DNA of 36,698 nucleotides from a virus: IMG/VR virus record IMGVR_UViG_3300009609_000040, positions 1 to 36,698 of that record; one strand, 5' to 3'. Shown piece by piece: positions 24,088 to 30,766 of this stretch (position 1 is its first letter; each line of letters starts with the position of its first letter). The notes under the pieces were generated by a model. It saw only the letters and a program-made list of their open reading frames with translations, ran no database searches and was not told where the DNA came from. The position numbers and the translations under genes were made by a program.

Positions 24088-24656
24088 TGTCCCACCACCC
24101 CGGAACCTTCGAGCACTGCCCGTATTTCAAAGCGTGCGCGCTTCTCCTCCTCCTTCAGTGCAGCCAGTACGCGCGAGGCGTGATTGCTCGCCGTGTTGCG
24201 ATGCACACCGCAATTGTCTGCGACCTCACCCAAGCGCACCTTGTCGCCAAAATGCTTGCGGATAATTCCTTCGCGCAACCGCTTGTAGGGCAGGATTGCC
24301 GGGACTTCCACGCCGACGTACTCGCTCACGGTCGCGACTGCGGCAAGCCATCGGAGGTTATGGCGGAATCCCTTGCAACAAGGCGCGCCGCAGTGACACT
24401 CGCCGAGGGGAGGGGAGAATCGGGCGGTCAGAATTGCCGCCTGAAGTTCGCCCAATGCGCTGACGTTCGCGAGAATCATCCCTGCTTGTGCGTAGCCGTC
24501 GATCCCGCCGAGTCCGTTGCCGGAGCGGGAGGGAGTCGAGGCCATGCGGGAGGCCGGCGACTGTGGAAGGTAGACGTACCGCTCTGAAAAGGCAAAGGCG
24601 AGCGCCGATTCGACGGAGCGGAAAAGGGATTGCTCGAGGGTGTCGGCGAGCATCAT
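24084..24656 (-). CDS. Cys-rich helix-turn-helix protein, possible late regulator
   Basis: 190 residues, start ATGATG on the stop of the nuclease gene. The N-terminal part (LEQSLFRSVESALAFAFSER) leads to a cysteine cluster CHCGAPCCKG (four Cys and one His within nine residues), likely a metal site. A C-terminal helix-turn-helix follows (VRLGEVADNCGVHRNTASNH, then ASRVLAALKEEEKRA). Similar proteins occur ahead of terminase in betaproteobacterial phages, as far as I recall. The place just before lysis-independent late genes suggests a Q-like or late transcription role, but no antiterminator motif was proven. Confidence 0.65.
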   Translation of the reverse strand: MMLADTLEQSLFRSVESALAFAFSERYVYLPQSPASRMASTPSRSGNGLGGIDGYAQAGMILANVSALGELQAAILTARFSPPLGECHCGAPCCKGFRHNLRWLAAVATVSEYVGVEVPAILPYKRLREGIIRKHFGDKVRLGEVADNCGVHRNTASNHASRVLAALKEEEKRARFEIRAVLEGSGVVGQ

Positions 24657-24988
24657 GCCAGCCCCAACGCGCGCTTAGTCTGTTCGATCGCGCTGCCGTC
24701 TTCCAGGTGCTTGTCGCTGAACCGCAGCACCAGCCACCCGTCAAGCTGCGCCGCGTTCGACTTTTCCATGTCGCGCATGATTCCGCCTCCGGTTGTATGC
24801 CCGCCCTTCGTCCAGATTCCGCCGTCCAGCTCGACCGCGACCTTCTGATCCGGCCACGCGAAGTCAAAGCGCCATTTCCGGACCGGGTCGAAGCGGTATT
24901 CCCGCGTCGGGGTCGGGAACTTGAGCCCGCGCACGATTCGCGAGAATGCTGCCTCAAGGCTTGACGGGATGGAACCGATCGCCTTCAC
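24653..24988 (-). CDS. DUF559-type PD-(D/E)XK nuclease
   Basis: About 111 residues from a GTG at 24988; the start is uncertain because no good ribosome site is visible and the frame stays open further upstream over another gene. SLEAAFSRIVRGLKF (Glu12), WRFDFAWPDQKVAVELDGGI (Asp42, Glu53-x-Asp55) and NAAQLDGWLVLRFSDKHLED match the DUF559/Vsr-like endonuclease fold. In phages of this kind it may serve as a junction resolvase or nicking enzyme for replication and packaging. It overlaps both neighbours. Confidence 0.75.
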   Translation of the reverse strand: MKAIGSIPSSLEAAFSRIVRGLKFPTPTREYRFDPVRKWRFDFAWPDQKVAVELDGGIWTKGGHTTGGGIMRDMEKSNAAQLDGWLVLRFSDKHLEDGSAIEQTKRALGLA

Positions 24989-25181
24989 GGACGATTTTGC
25001 CGTCCGCAATCGCTTTGGCGAAGGCATAGAGTTCAGTCCGAGTCGAGGGATGCCGTTCGACGAGGTCGGCAGCGAGGCGGTAATCCCCAAAAGCGGCTCT
25101 TTCCGCTGCGTTCGTGAATTCCAGCCAGCAGGCAAGGCGTCGCGACTCCACACTATCCGCGTCGCCATGGTCATTCCCCAC
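24954..25181 (-). CDS. Hypothetical phage protein (75 residues)
   Basis: 75 residues from a GTG at 25181, overlapping the upstream gene by 11 bases; a shorter start at an internal GTG is possible. SRRLACWLEFTNAAERAAFG is followed by DYRLAADLVERHPSTRTELY and AFAKAIADGKIVREGDRF. The composition is that of a real soluble helical protein, and I recall similar small proteins in betaproteobacterial phages. Function unknown. Confidence 0.6.
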   Translation of the reverse strand: MGNDHGDADSVESRRLACWLEFTNAAERAAFGDYRLAADLVERHPSTRTELYAFAKAIADGKIVREGDRFHPVKP

Positions 25182-25305
25182 GATCGCGCAGCCACTTGGC
25201 GAACCGCTCGTCCTGGGTGTTCGCTGCCATCAGTGCAGCAATGAACATCCCGAACCCGGTCCCGAGCGTGAACGTCACGACGTAGCAGAAGATTTTGAGA
25301 ATCAC
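25171..25305 (-). CDS. Small membrane protein (44 residues)
   Basis: 44 residues from a GTG sharing two bases with the preceding stop; ACGGAG lies 5 bases upstream. MILKIFCYVVTFTLGTGFGM followed by FIAALMAAN is one membrane helix, and NTQDERFAKWLRDRGE is a charged tail. No family recognised. Confidence 0.55.
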   Translation of the reverse strand: MILKIFCYVVTFTLGTGFGMFIAALMAANTQDERFAKWLRDRGE

Positions 25306-25751
25306 ACGCGCTCCGTTAGCTTTTTGACGAGCGATCGGAAGGGGGTTGCGGCCGGCGGGGCGACGCGCTCGCCCTTGCACTTGGTCAGGAGGTAGCCGCG
25401 GATTTTGTTGGCGTAGTCGCGCTTTGTCTTCGTGTTGCTGGCGTCCGGCCCGCCTTCGGCCACGACGGCGTCGACGGTCGCCTGGAGGACTGGCTCGCCG
25501 GGTTCAGAGTTCGACATGGAAAGGGCGAGCCACCACAGGCGCAGGCTGCCTAGGATGCGTTCGGTCTGTTCCGGCCAGCGGTGGGCATCTTCGCCGTCGT
25601 GGACGCAGCAGAAGCTTTCCTCGTTGTTGACGCGGTACACGCCCGGTAAGGGGCAGCCGTTCGCTTTGCACTCGGTCGCCGACTTCGCCGGCTTTGCGGG
25701 TCCGCGGTCGTCGGTAGCGTCCGTGTATTTCCGGCTTCGATAGTCGTTCAT
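25302..25751 (-). CDS. Cys/His-containing hypothetical protein
   Basis: 149 residues from the ATG at 25751, which overlaps the replication gene as ATGA. ECKANGCPLPGVYRVNNEES followed by FCCVHDGEDAHRW is a likely zinc site (four or five Cys and two His). The C-terminal half is helical (GSLRLWWLALSMSNSEPGEP). Coupling to the replication initiator suggests a helper in DNA replication, for example helicase loading, but no family was recognised. Confidence 0.65.
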   Translation of the reverse strand: MNDYRSRKYTDATDDRGPAKPAKSATECKANGCPLPGVYRVNNEESFCCVHDGEDAHRWPEQTERILGSLRLWWLALSMSNSEPGEPVLQATVDAVVAEGGPDASNTKTKRDYANKIRGYLLTKCKGERVAPPAATPFRSLVKKLTERV

Positions 25752-26614
25752 TCGTAGTTCCCTTCGATCACTTTCAGGAAGTTTTCGGGGTTCATCAGCC
25801 ACGGCAGCGAGGCCTTGAACGGGTTGCGTCCAGGTGCGGCATTGGTTCTACCGGTCAGGAACTTGGAACGGCTGACGGTCTGGAAAAAGCGTCGGAAGAA
25901 CGCGACCCCGGTCGCCGTATCGAATCGTTCCTCTGCCCAAACTTGCCGCCAGCGGGCGCGCATGTGTTCCTGCCGCTTCGGATTGAGGTCGACGACGCGG
26001 CGACAGGTGGGCAGGATTTCGTGATACGCCGCGACGATTTCGGCGAAGGGGCAGGGTGGCGGACCTTTGACCTTTTCGATTACGAGGGAATCAGCCGAAT
26101 CGACCGCCGCGACAGCGGAGGGAGACAAAGTGTTTAGGTTTTTCTTTTCGGTTTCGGTTTCGGTTTCGGTTTCGGTTTCGGGCGCTACATCCTTGTGCAT
26201 ACCCTGTGCATTTCCTCTAATCCATTGTTTTCTATGCAATCCTCTAGAGTTAGCCTGCGCTGACTCGATCGCACCTTGCGCGACATGGGCGGGCGGGATC
26301 GGCCACTTCGGCTTGAGTGCTTGCGGCCGGTTGTCGAACCTGGGGATGAAGGCGAATTGCCCGCCGCGTTCGGATTGGTAGCAGCGGATCAGGTCAGCGT
26401 CCGCTAACGCACTGACCATTTGCGTCACTTGCTCGAGGCTCTTGGCGGTGCAGGGACTTGTCCGGCGCCGCAGGAATCCGAAGTTGACCGGGACCAGGCC
26501 GTAGTCGTCGGCCAGCAGTAGAAGCTCGACGAAGAGCAACCGTTCAGCGTCATGCGTCAGGGAGTTGTAGCGGTCGCTGTCCAGTAGGTCGCCGCGAATG
26601 ATCCGGTTAGGCAT
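25748..26614 (-). CDS. Replication initiation protein (O-like, winged-helix N-terminus)
   Basis: 288 residues from the ATG at 26614 with GAGAGG 5 bases upstream. The N-terminus PNRIIRGDLLDSDRYNSLTH, then AERLLFVELLLLADDYGLVP resembles the winged-helix domain of phage replication initiators. A Thr-Glu repeat linker follows (encoded by hexanucleotide repeats at 26149-26181). The C-terminus RNPFKASLPWLMNPENFLKV followed by IEGNY is the tail seen in many phage O/DnaT-like proteins. It probably binds the phage origin and recruits host helicase. No helicase or polymerase gene was found, so host replication proteins are needed. Confidence 0.8.
   Translation of the reverse strand: MPNRIIRGDLLDSDRYNSLTHDAERLLFVELLLLADDYGLVPVNFGFLRRRTSPCTAKSLEQVTQMVSALADADLIRCYQSERGGQFAFIPRFDNRPQALKPKWPIPPAHVAQGAIESAQANSRGLHRKQWIRGNAQGMHKDVAPETETETETETEKKNLNTLSPSAVAAVDSADSLVIEKVKGPPPCPFAEIVAAYHEILPTCRRVVDLNPKRQEHMRARWRQVWAEERFDTATGVAFFRRFFQTVSRSKFLTGRTNAAPGRNPFKASLPWLMNPENFLKVIEGNYE
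26149..26181. repeat. Hexanucleotide tandem repeat in the replication gene
   Basis: Five perfect copies of CGGTTT plus a partial sixth on the plus strand encode alternating Thr-Glu in the replication protein linker. Being a multiple of three, copy-number change would alter linker length without a frameshift. The repeats could also be part of an iteron-like origin, as in lambda O. Confidence 0.8.
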
Positions 26615-26678
26615 TCCGACCTCTCGAGCGCAAACCATTCCCTATGCGCCAGTCGCGCCCGCATCCGCCTATTCGCAT
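26607..26678 (-). CDS. Possible 23-residue leader ORF before the replication gene
   Basis: ATG at 26678 with GAGGGG about 6 bases upstream, ending at a TAA that overlaps the replication start by 8 bases. The peptide (MRIGGCGRDWRIGNGLRSRG, 23 residues in all) is basic. The ribosome site and the overlap suggest translational coupling. It could equally be chance. Confidence 0.3.
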   Translation of the reverse strand: MRIGGCGRDWRIGNGLRSRGRNA

Positions 26679-26737
26679 CTGTTGCCCCTCGCCGCCTTTG
26701 TTTTGAAACAAGCCGGCACAAGGTCCGGCACCGCGCC

Positions 26738-26965
26738 TTACCTTCCTCTTGCCGTGACTGGTCCCTGCAGCACCTCGTCGCACGCGCGATTGATCGACTG
26801 CAGATTGCCGATCGTCGGATTCGTGATGACCCGGCGCGTAAATTGACTGATCCAGGAGTGTGAAACCCCCGATCTTTCAGCGACTTGCGTCCAGTTGCCG
26901 CGGCAGTGTTCGAGCTTCGCCCGGACCTCTGCCACGAATGGATGTTCGGGAATCTTCTTTGCCAT
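26738..26965 (-). CDS. Small helix-turn-helix (Cro/C.protein-like) regulator
   Basis: 75 residues. CRGNWTQVAERSGVSHSWIS followed by QFTRRVITNPTIGNLQSINR is an XRE-type helix-turn-helix. The leftward promoter's start site falls at about the ATG (26965), so its message may be leaderless, like lambda cI from PRM. It is the first leftward gene from the divergent control region and probably represses the opposite early promoter and/or its own. No larger CI-type repressor with a cleavable C-terminal domain was found. Confidence 0.82.
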   Translation of the reverse strand: MAKKIPEHPFVAEVRAKLEHCRGNWTQVAERSGVSHSWISQFTRRVITNPTIGNLQSINRACDEVLQGPVTARGR

Positions 26966-26972
26966 GCCTTGA

Positions 26973-27002
26973 ATTCTAGGCGCAATGGGTGTACGGTGTC
27001 AA
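26973..27002 (-). promoter_or_regulatory. Leftward promoter of the regulator/replication unit
   Basis: On the minus strand TTGACA (27002-26997), 18-base spacer, TAGAAT (26978-26973). It is a near-consensus promoter. The expected start is within one or two bases of the ATG at 26965. Confidence 0.7.
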
Positions 27003-27009
27003 ACAATGA

Positions 27010-27076
27010 ATTGCGAGGGGAATTGCCGTCTTCTTTTCGCAACAAATTGCTAGTACCGCTTGACACCCCTCGCAAT
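27010..27076. promoter_or_regulatory. 11-bp inverted repeat pair, candidate operators
   Basis: ATTGCGAGGGG (27010-27020) and its exact complement CCCCTCGCAAT (27066-27076) lie 45 bases apart. The right copy is inside the rightward promoter spacer; the left copy is just upstream of the leftward -35. Between them is GCAACAAATTGC, a further GCAA/TTGC element. The placement fits an activator/repressor acting on both promoters. Confidence 0.6.
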
Positions 27077-27089
27077 CCTTTGCTACTGT
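27060..27089 (+). promoter_or_regulatory. Early rightward promoter
   Basis: TTGACA (27060-27065), 18-base spacer, TACTGT (27084-27089), about 40 bases before the first rightward gene. The spacer holds the right operator half-site. The -10 match is moderate. Confidence 0.6.
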
Positions 27090-27128
27090 TCGTCTGTCGG
27101 ATCAAACAACAGAACGGAAGGGGAATAG

Positions 27129-27302
27129 ATGAACGACGCCGCAGTTTCCGCCCTCTACTCGTCCATGTCGCCGCAGTTCGTGGCGCCGTCCAATGACGAG
27201 TTCGTCATGGCAGTCGAGGCCGACCGCCGCTACACGCAGGCCGTAGCCGCCGAATGGGCGCTCCGGTTCTCGCTGGCCCGCCGGTACATGGAGGCAGCAT
27301 GA
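27129..27302 (+). CDS. Early hypothetical protein (57 residues)
   Basis: 57 residues with a strong ribosome site (AAGGGG, 6 bases before ATG). NDAAVSALYSSMSPQFVAPS, then EADRRYTQAVAAEWALRFSL. First gene of the rightward operon; its stop overlaps the next start as ATGA. No family recognised; helical and soluble. Confidence 0.7.
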   Translation: MNDAAVSALYSSMSPQFVAPSNDEFVMAVEADRRYTQAVAAEWALRFSLARRYMEAA

Positions 27303-27586
27303 GCACGCAACACACGCCGACGCCTTGGCAAGTTGACGCATCAAAGCATTCTGTATCTATCGTGGCGGACCGCTTCTGCGTAGCACAGACCGCTACCGCA
27401 CAGACCGGCAACGTAGCGCCAGCAGAAGCCAACGCCGCCTTCATCGTCCGCGCCTGCAATGCGCACGACGAGCTTGTGGCGGCGCTGCGCGAACTACTGT
27501 GGACAGAGCAGTTTGATGACGATGATCCGCGCCTAATCGCTGCTCGCCTGCAATCCCGCGCTGCTCTCGCAAAGGCGAGCAAATGA
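27299..27586 (+). CDS. Early hypothetical protein (HTPTPW family)
   Basis: 95 residues from the ATG at 27299. TQHTPTPWQVDASKHSVSIV near the N-terminus and NAAFIVRACNAHDELVAALR near the C-terminus are a very common pair of motifs in small phage proteins of unknown function from proteobacteria. Overlaps of ATGA type on both sides show coupling. Confidence 0.75.
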   Translation: MSTQHTPTPWQVDASKHSVSIVADRFCVAQTATAQTGNVAPAEANAAFIVRACNAHDELVAALRELLWTEQFDDDDPRLIAARLQSRAALAKASK

Positions 27587-27744
27587 CGCCAGAAAAACTG
27601 ATCGATGAACTAGACGCGTACCTCTTTTCCGGCGACGAATTCTTTGAATCCTGCCGCCTATCGGATTTCGACGAAACGCTCGCGCGATGGCAGCGACGTA
27701 TTGCGGAAATCCGCAAGATGCTTGCAGAGGAGCGTGCAGAATGA
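27583..27744 (+). CDS. Early hypothetical protein (53 residues)
   Basis: 53 residues: MTPEKLIDELDAYLFSGDEF, then DETLARWQRRIAEIRKMLAE. Acidic, helical and soluble. Start and stop both overlap neighbours as ATGA, which is the main support. Function unknown. Confidence 0.65.
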   Translation: MTPEKLIDELDAYLFSGDEFFESCRLSDFDETLARWQRRIAEIRKMLAEERAE

Positions 27745-27914
27745 ACGAATTCATCGCCCTAATCGGCGACGAGCGCATCCCCACAAGCGCGAAGGTCATC
27801 GCCGCCTATCTCCGGACGCAGGGTCGCGTCCCGTTCGACTTCATCCCGGCGCCCGGATACACGGTCGATCCGGAGGTCGACGCTCCGGCCGGCGCGGATT
27901 GGAACGCGAAATGA
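27741..27914 (+). CDS. Early hypothetical protein (57 residues)
   Basis: 57 residues from the ATG at 27741. NEFIALIGDERIPTSAKVIA, then AYLRTQGRVPFDFIPAPGYT. ATGA overlaps on both sides. Function unknown. Confidence 0.65.
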   Translation: MNEFIALIGDERIPTSAKVIAAYLRTQGRVPFDFIPAPGYTVDPEVDAPAGADWNAK

Positions 27915-28009
27915 GCGGCCGATCCCTCGGCGATACCGTCATCTTCATTTTCTCCGTGCTTGTGCTGGCGGCCACTTTGGCAATCCTTCTCCTGGAGGCT
28001 TTCGCATGA
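27911..28009 (+). CDS. Very small membrane protein (32 residues)
   Basis: 32 residues: GRSLGDTVIFIFSVLVLAAT followed by LAILLLEAFA, one membrane helix. Start and stop overlap neighbours as ATGA. Such small early membrane proteins sometimes act in superinfection exclusion or host takeover, but nothing here shows this. Confidence 0.6.
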   Translation: MSGRSLGDTVIFIFSVLVLAATLAILLLEAFA

Positions 28010-28188
28010 AGACAATCGTTGATTCGTTTCTCTATGACTCGATCCCGGTCACGATCGAGAGCGTCAAGCTCGATCCCGACCCGGAAGCCGCGGCGCAATT
28101 GCAGCGGAAGATCGACGAGGCCAAGCGGTTCCTCGGCGAGAAGTACCTCTTGCATCCGTCGCAACAGGTGCAGAGGAAGGCGGCATGA
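28006..28188 (+). CDS. Early hypothetical protein (60 residues)
   Basis: 60 residues: KTIVDSFLYDSIPVTIESVK, then PEAAAQLQRKIDEAKRFLGE. It overlaps the exonuclease start and may be a small partner in recombination, inferred only from place. Confidence 0.65.
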   Translation: MKTIVDSFLYDSIPVTIESVKLDPDPEAAAQLQRKIDEAKRFLGEKYLLHPSQQVQRKAA

Positions 28189-29084
28189 TGGACCGCGAAG
28201 CGTGGTTGCTGGAGCGCATGACCGGAATCGGAGGCAGCGACGCGGCTGCGGTCATGGGTCTGTCCAAGTGGCGGACGCCGCTGGACGTATTTCTCGACAA
28301 GCGCGGCGAGGGTTCGCCGGTCGTCGAAAATGAATCGATGCGGTGGGGGACGGTGCTCGAGCCGGCGATCCGTCAGGAATACGCCGAGCGGACCGGGCAA
28401 GTGGTGCGCGTGCCGGAGGCAATCATTCGCCACCCGCAGCGTCCCTACATGCTGGCAACGCTCGACGGCGTGACGGACTCCGGACGCCTGTTGGAAATCA
28501 AGACGGCGCGCAACGCGGAAGGGTGGGGCGAGGTCGGAACCTCCGACATCCCGGAGGCGTATCTGATCCAGGTTCAGCACTATCTGACCGTGACCGCGCT
28601 ATCGGTTGCGGATGTTGCGGTGCTGATCAGCGGCAGCGACTTCCGAATCTATGAAGTGCCGGCCGATCCCGAATTGCAGGACTTGATCGTGGGCGCGGAG
28701 TCGTCGTTTTGGAGAATGGTGGAGGCAGGCGAACCGCCGCCGCCAAAGACCGCCGAGGATGCGATGCGGAGGTTCCGCACGGTCCGGCCAGGTGCCAGCG
28801 TGACCGCGACGCAGGAAATCGAGGACATCGTCGCGAATCTGGCGCGGATGCGGACTGCCGCCGCCGAGCTTGAGGGGATGCAGGACGCGCACAAGGCCCT
28901 AGTCATGGGCTTCATGGGCGACGCCGAGACATTGGTCGACCTCAAGGGGAATGCGCTCGTCACCTGGAAGCAGCAGAAGGGCGCAGCGCGCTTTGATACG
29001 GCAGCATTTAAGGCGGATTCGCCGGACCTTTACGCTGAGTACGTCAAGGCAGGCGAGCCGACGCGCCGCTTCTTGCTCAAGTAA
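28185..29084 (+). CDS. YqaJ-type viral recombinase exonuclease
   Basis: 299 residues of the YqaJ/lambda Exo-like family (pfam09588). GIGGSDAAAVMGLSKWRTPL is the N-terminal motif, MRWGTVLEPAIRQEYAERTG follows, and the catalytic PD-(D/E)XK site is PYMLATLDGV (Asp94) with LLEIKTARN (Glu104, Lys106). It should resect double-stranded ends 5' to 3' to feed annealing. The C-terminal region is helical. The start overlaps the preceding stop (ATGATG; either ATG is possible) and the annealing-protein candidate follows after 23 bases. Confidence 0.92.
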   Translation: MMDREAWLLERMTGIGGSDAAAVMGLSKWRTPLDVFLDKRGEGSPVVENESMRWGTVLEPAIRQEYAERTGQVVRVPEAIIRHPQRPYMLATLDGVTDSGRLLEIKTARNAEGWGEVGTSDIPEAYLIQVQHYLTVTALSVADVAVLISGSDFRIYEVPADPELQDLIVGAESSFWRMVEAGEPPPPKTAEDAMRRFRTVRPGASVTATQEIEDIVANLARMRTAAAELEGMQDAHKALVMGFMGDAETLVDLKGNALVTWKQQKGAARFDTAAFKADSPDLYAEYVKAGEPTRRFLLK

Positions 29085-29107
29085 CAAACACAACCGAAGG
29101 GGAAACC

Positions 29108-30037
29108 ATGAACGAAATCGAACAAGTAGCGCCCGTCAACCCGTTTACGAATGCGCCAGTTGCCGCGCGTCCGTCCGTTAGTGCGCTAGCGAACACAGAC
29201 GCGCAGCGCGCCATCGCAGAGGTTCAAGCCGCCATGATGATCGCCCGCGCCAATCCGCGCGACCCGGTCGCCGCGATGGACCGAATCCTGAACGATTGCA
29301 CGCGGCCAGGATTGGCCGAGGCTGCCGTCTATCAGTATTCGCGCGGGGGGTCCGACATTACCGGGCCGAGCATCCGCCTTGCCGAAGCGATCGGCCAAAG
29401 ATGGGGGAATCTCAAGACGTCGGTGCGCGAGCTAGAACAGCACCGCGACTATTCGACGGTCCAGACGGTCGCATGGGACCTGGAAACCGGCTATCAGTGC
29501 GACAAGGTTTTCCAGGTCCAGCACATCCGGCACTCGAAGCGCGGCGCATCGAAGCTCGAGGACCCGCGCGACATCTACGAGAACATTGCGAACAATGCCG
29601 CGCGCCGGTTGCGTGCCTGCATTCTGGCGGTGATTCCGGGCGACGTCGTCGAGGCGGCAGTCGCGCAGTGCGAAGTCACGATGAAGGCTAAGGCCGACAC
29701 GTCGCCGGAAGCGATGCGCAAGATGCTCGATTACTTCGGGACGTTCGGGGTCGCGAAGGAACAGATCGAGAAGCGTATCCAGCGGCGGATCGATGCGATC
29801 CAGCCGGCGCAAGTGGTGACGCTGAAGAAGATCGCCGCCAGCCTGCGCGACGGGATGAGCGTTGCGGCGGACTGGTTCGAACCGGCGGAACATCCGGAAC
29901 AAGTGGAACAGCCGGCGAGCCGCGTCGATCAGGTTAAGGCGAAGCTGCGGAAGAACGTCATCAAGCCGGAGGACAACCCCGCGACTGGCGCGCCGGAAGG
30001 CGATCCATCTCAGCCGATGCCGGGGGATTTGGCGTGA
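29108..30037 (+). CDS. Putative single-strand annealing protein
   Basis: 309 residues with a strong ribosome site (AAGGGGA about 7 bases before ATG). NDCTRPGLAEAAVYQYSRGG, then SDITGPSIRLAEAIGQRWGN, then EDPRDIYENIANNAARRLRA and DYFGTFGVAKEQIEKRIQRR are conserved-looking segments. It follows a YqaJ exonuclease, the normal place of the annealing partner of a phage recombination pair, but it does not show obvious RecT, Erf or Rad52 motifs to the eye. The C-terminus is acidic and flexible (PEDNPATGAPEGDPSQPMPG), as in many DNA-binding annealers. Function is inferred from context. Confidence 0.7.
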   Translation: MNEIEQVAPVNPFTNAPVAARPSVSALANTDAQRAIAEVQAAMMIARANPRDPVAAMDRILNDCTRPGLAEAAVYQYSRGGSDITGPSIRLAEAIGQRWGNLKTSVRELEQHRDYSTVQTVAWDLETGYQCDKVFQVQHIRHSKRGASKLEDPRDIYENIANNAARRLRACILAVIPGDVVEAAVAQCEVTMKAKADTSPEAMRKMLDYFGTFGVAKEQIEKRIQRRIDAIQPAQVVTLKKIAASLRDGMSVAADWFEPAEHPEQVEQPASRVDQVKAKLRKNVIKPEDNPATGAPEGDPSQPMPGDLA

Positions 30038-30333
30038 CAAAAGACGATCTGCCGCCGCTGCCACGCTCGCCGGTTCAAAGTTGGATGATTGATGACGACG
30101 GGGCACAGCATCCTTGTCTAGTAGCGCCGACGTTTTCTACTGAAGAACTACAAGTCTACGGCTTGCAGGCCATCGCAGCGCATGACGCGAAGCGGGAGAA
30201 GGTGCTACTTATCCGTCAGAAAGCAACTAGCGACTTCAACAATTCGCCGGGATTCTGGATGCAGACAAGTGACAGGGGCCTATGCCTAGGTTACGAGTTT
30301 GCATGGGCCTACATCGAACGGGAGGGAGCATGA
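30034..30333 (+). CDS. Early hypothetical protein (99 residues)
   Basis: 99 residues from a GTG at 30034 that overlaps the preceding stop. TKDDLPPLPRSPVQSWMIDD, later STEELQVYGLQAIAAHDAKR and WMQTSDRGLCLGYEFAWAYI. It resembles small accessory phage proteins but no family was recognised. Confidence 0.65.
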   Translation: MTKDDLPPLPRSPVQSWMIDDDGAQHPCLVAPTFSTEELQVYGLQAIAAHDAKREKVLLIRQKATSDFNNSPGFWMQTSDRGLCLGYEFAWAYIEREGA

Positions 30334-30599
30334 GAGGAAGATTCATCATCGAGGGCGAGTGGTCAGGCTACTCGTCGTCACAGCGGCGCGTTGTTCATCG
30401 TAAGGTCTACAAGAACCGGCCGATGTTGCGCACATGGGCAACGAAGGCGGGCGCTATCAGATACACAGACGGAACTTGTCTTGTGCTGAGAGTGCGCGAC
30501 TTAAAGCCGCGCGAGCGCGTTGCCGAGATTAACGGCTACACGAAACTGATCGAAGACTGCGCACATCACAACGTCACAAACGTAGCGAGTCTGCCATGA
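30330..30599 (+). CDS. Early basic hypothetical protein (89 residues)
   Basis: 89 residues from the ATG at 30330 on the preceding stop. MRGRFIIEGEWSGYSSSQRR, then VVHRKVYKNRPMLRTWATKA and GYTKLIEDCAHHN. Very basic; possible nucleic-acid binding, not proven. Confidence 0.65.
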   Translation: MRGRFIIEGEWSGYSSSQRRVVHRKVYKNRPMLRTWATKAGAIRYTDGTCLVLRVRDLKPRERVAEINGYTKLIEDCAHHNVTNVASLP

Positions 30600-30766
30600 C
30601 CACACCTGATGCAGAGCGGGAAGCGTTTGAAGCGTGGATGGCGACCACTAGAAAGGTGCAGCACTTGGACCAAGTAGCCGCAACCAATAAGCGAATCTTT
30701 GACGCTGGCGCATGGATTGGATGGCAAGCCAGAGCCAAACTCAAACGCAAAGTGAGAAAGCCATGA
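30596..30766 (+). CDS. Early hypothetical protein (56 residues)
   Basis: 56 residues. TTPDAEREAFEAWMATTRKV, then DAGAWIGWQARAKLKRKVRK. The E-R-E-A-F-E-x-W ... W-x-x-W-Q-A-R pattern is widespread among small phage proteins of unknown function. ATGA overlaps both neighbours. Confidence 0.7.
   Translation: MTTPDAEREAFEAWMATTRKVQHLDQVAATNKRIFDAGAWIGWQARAKLKRKVRKP

Noticed and set aside
26557-27105. 182-codon minus-strand frame across the regulator region
   Set aside because: It runs through the promoter region and over the helix-turn-helix gene in another frame; Arg/Ser-rich with no family features.
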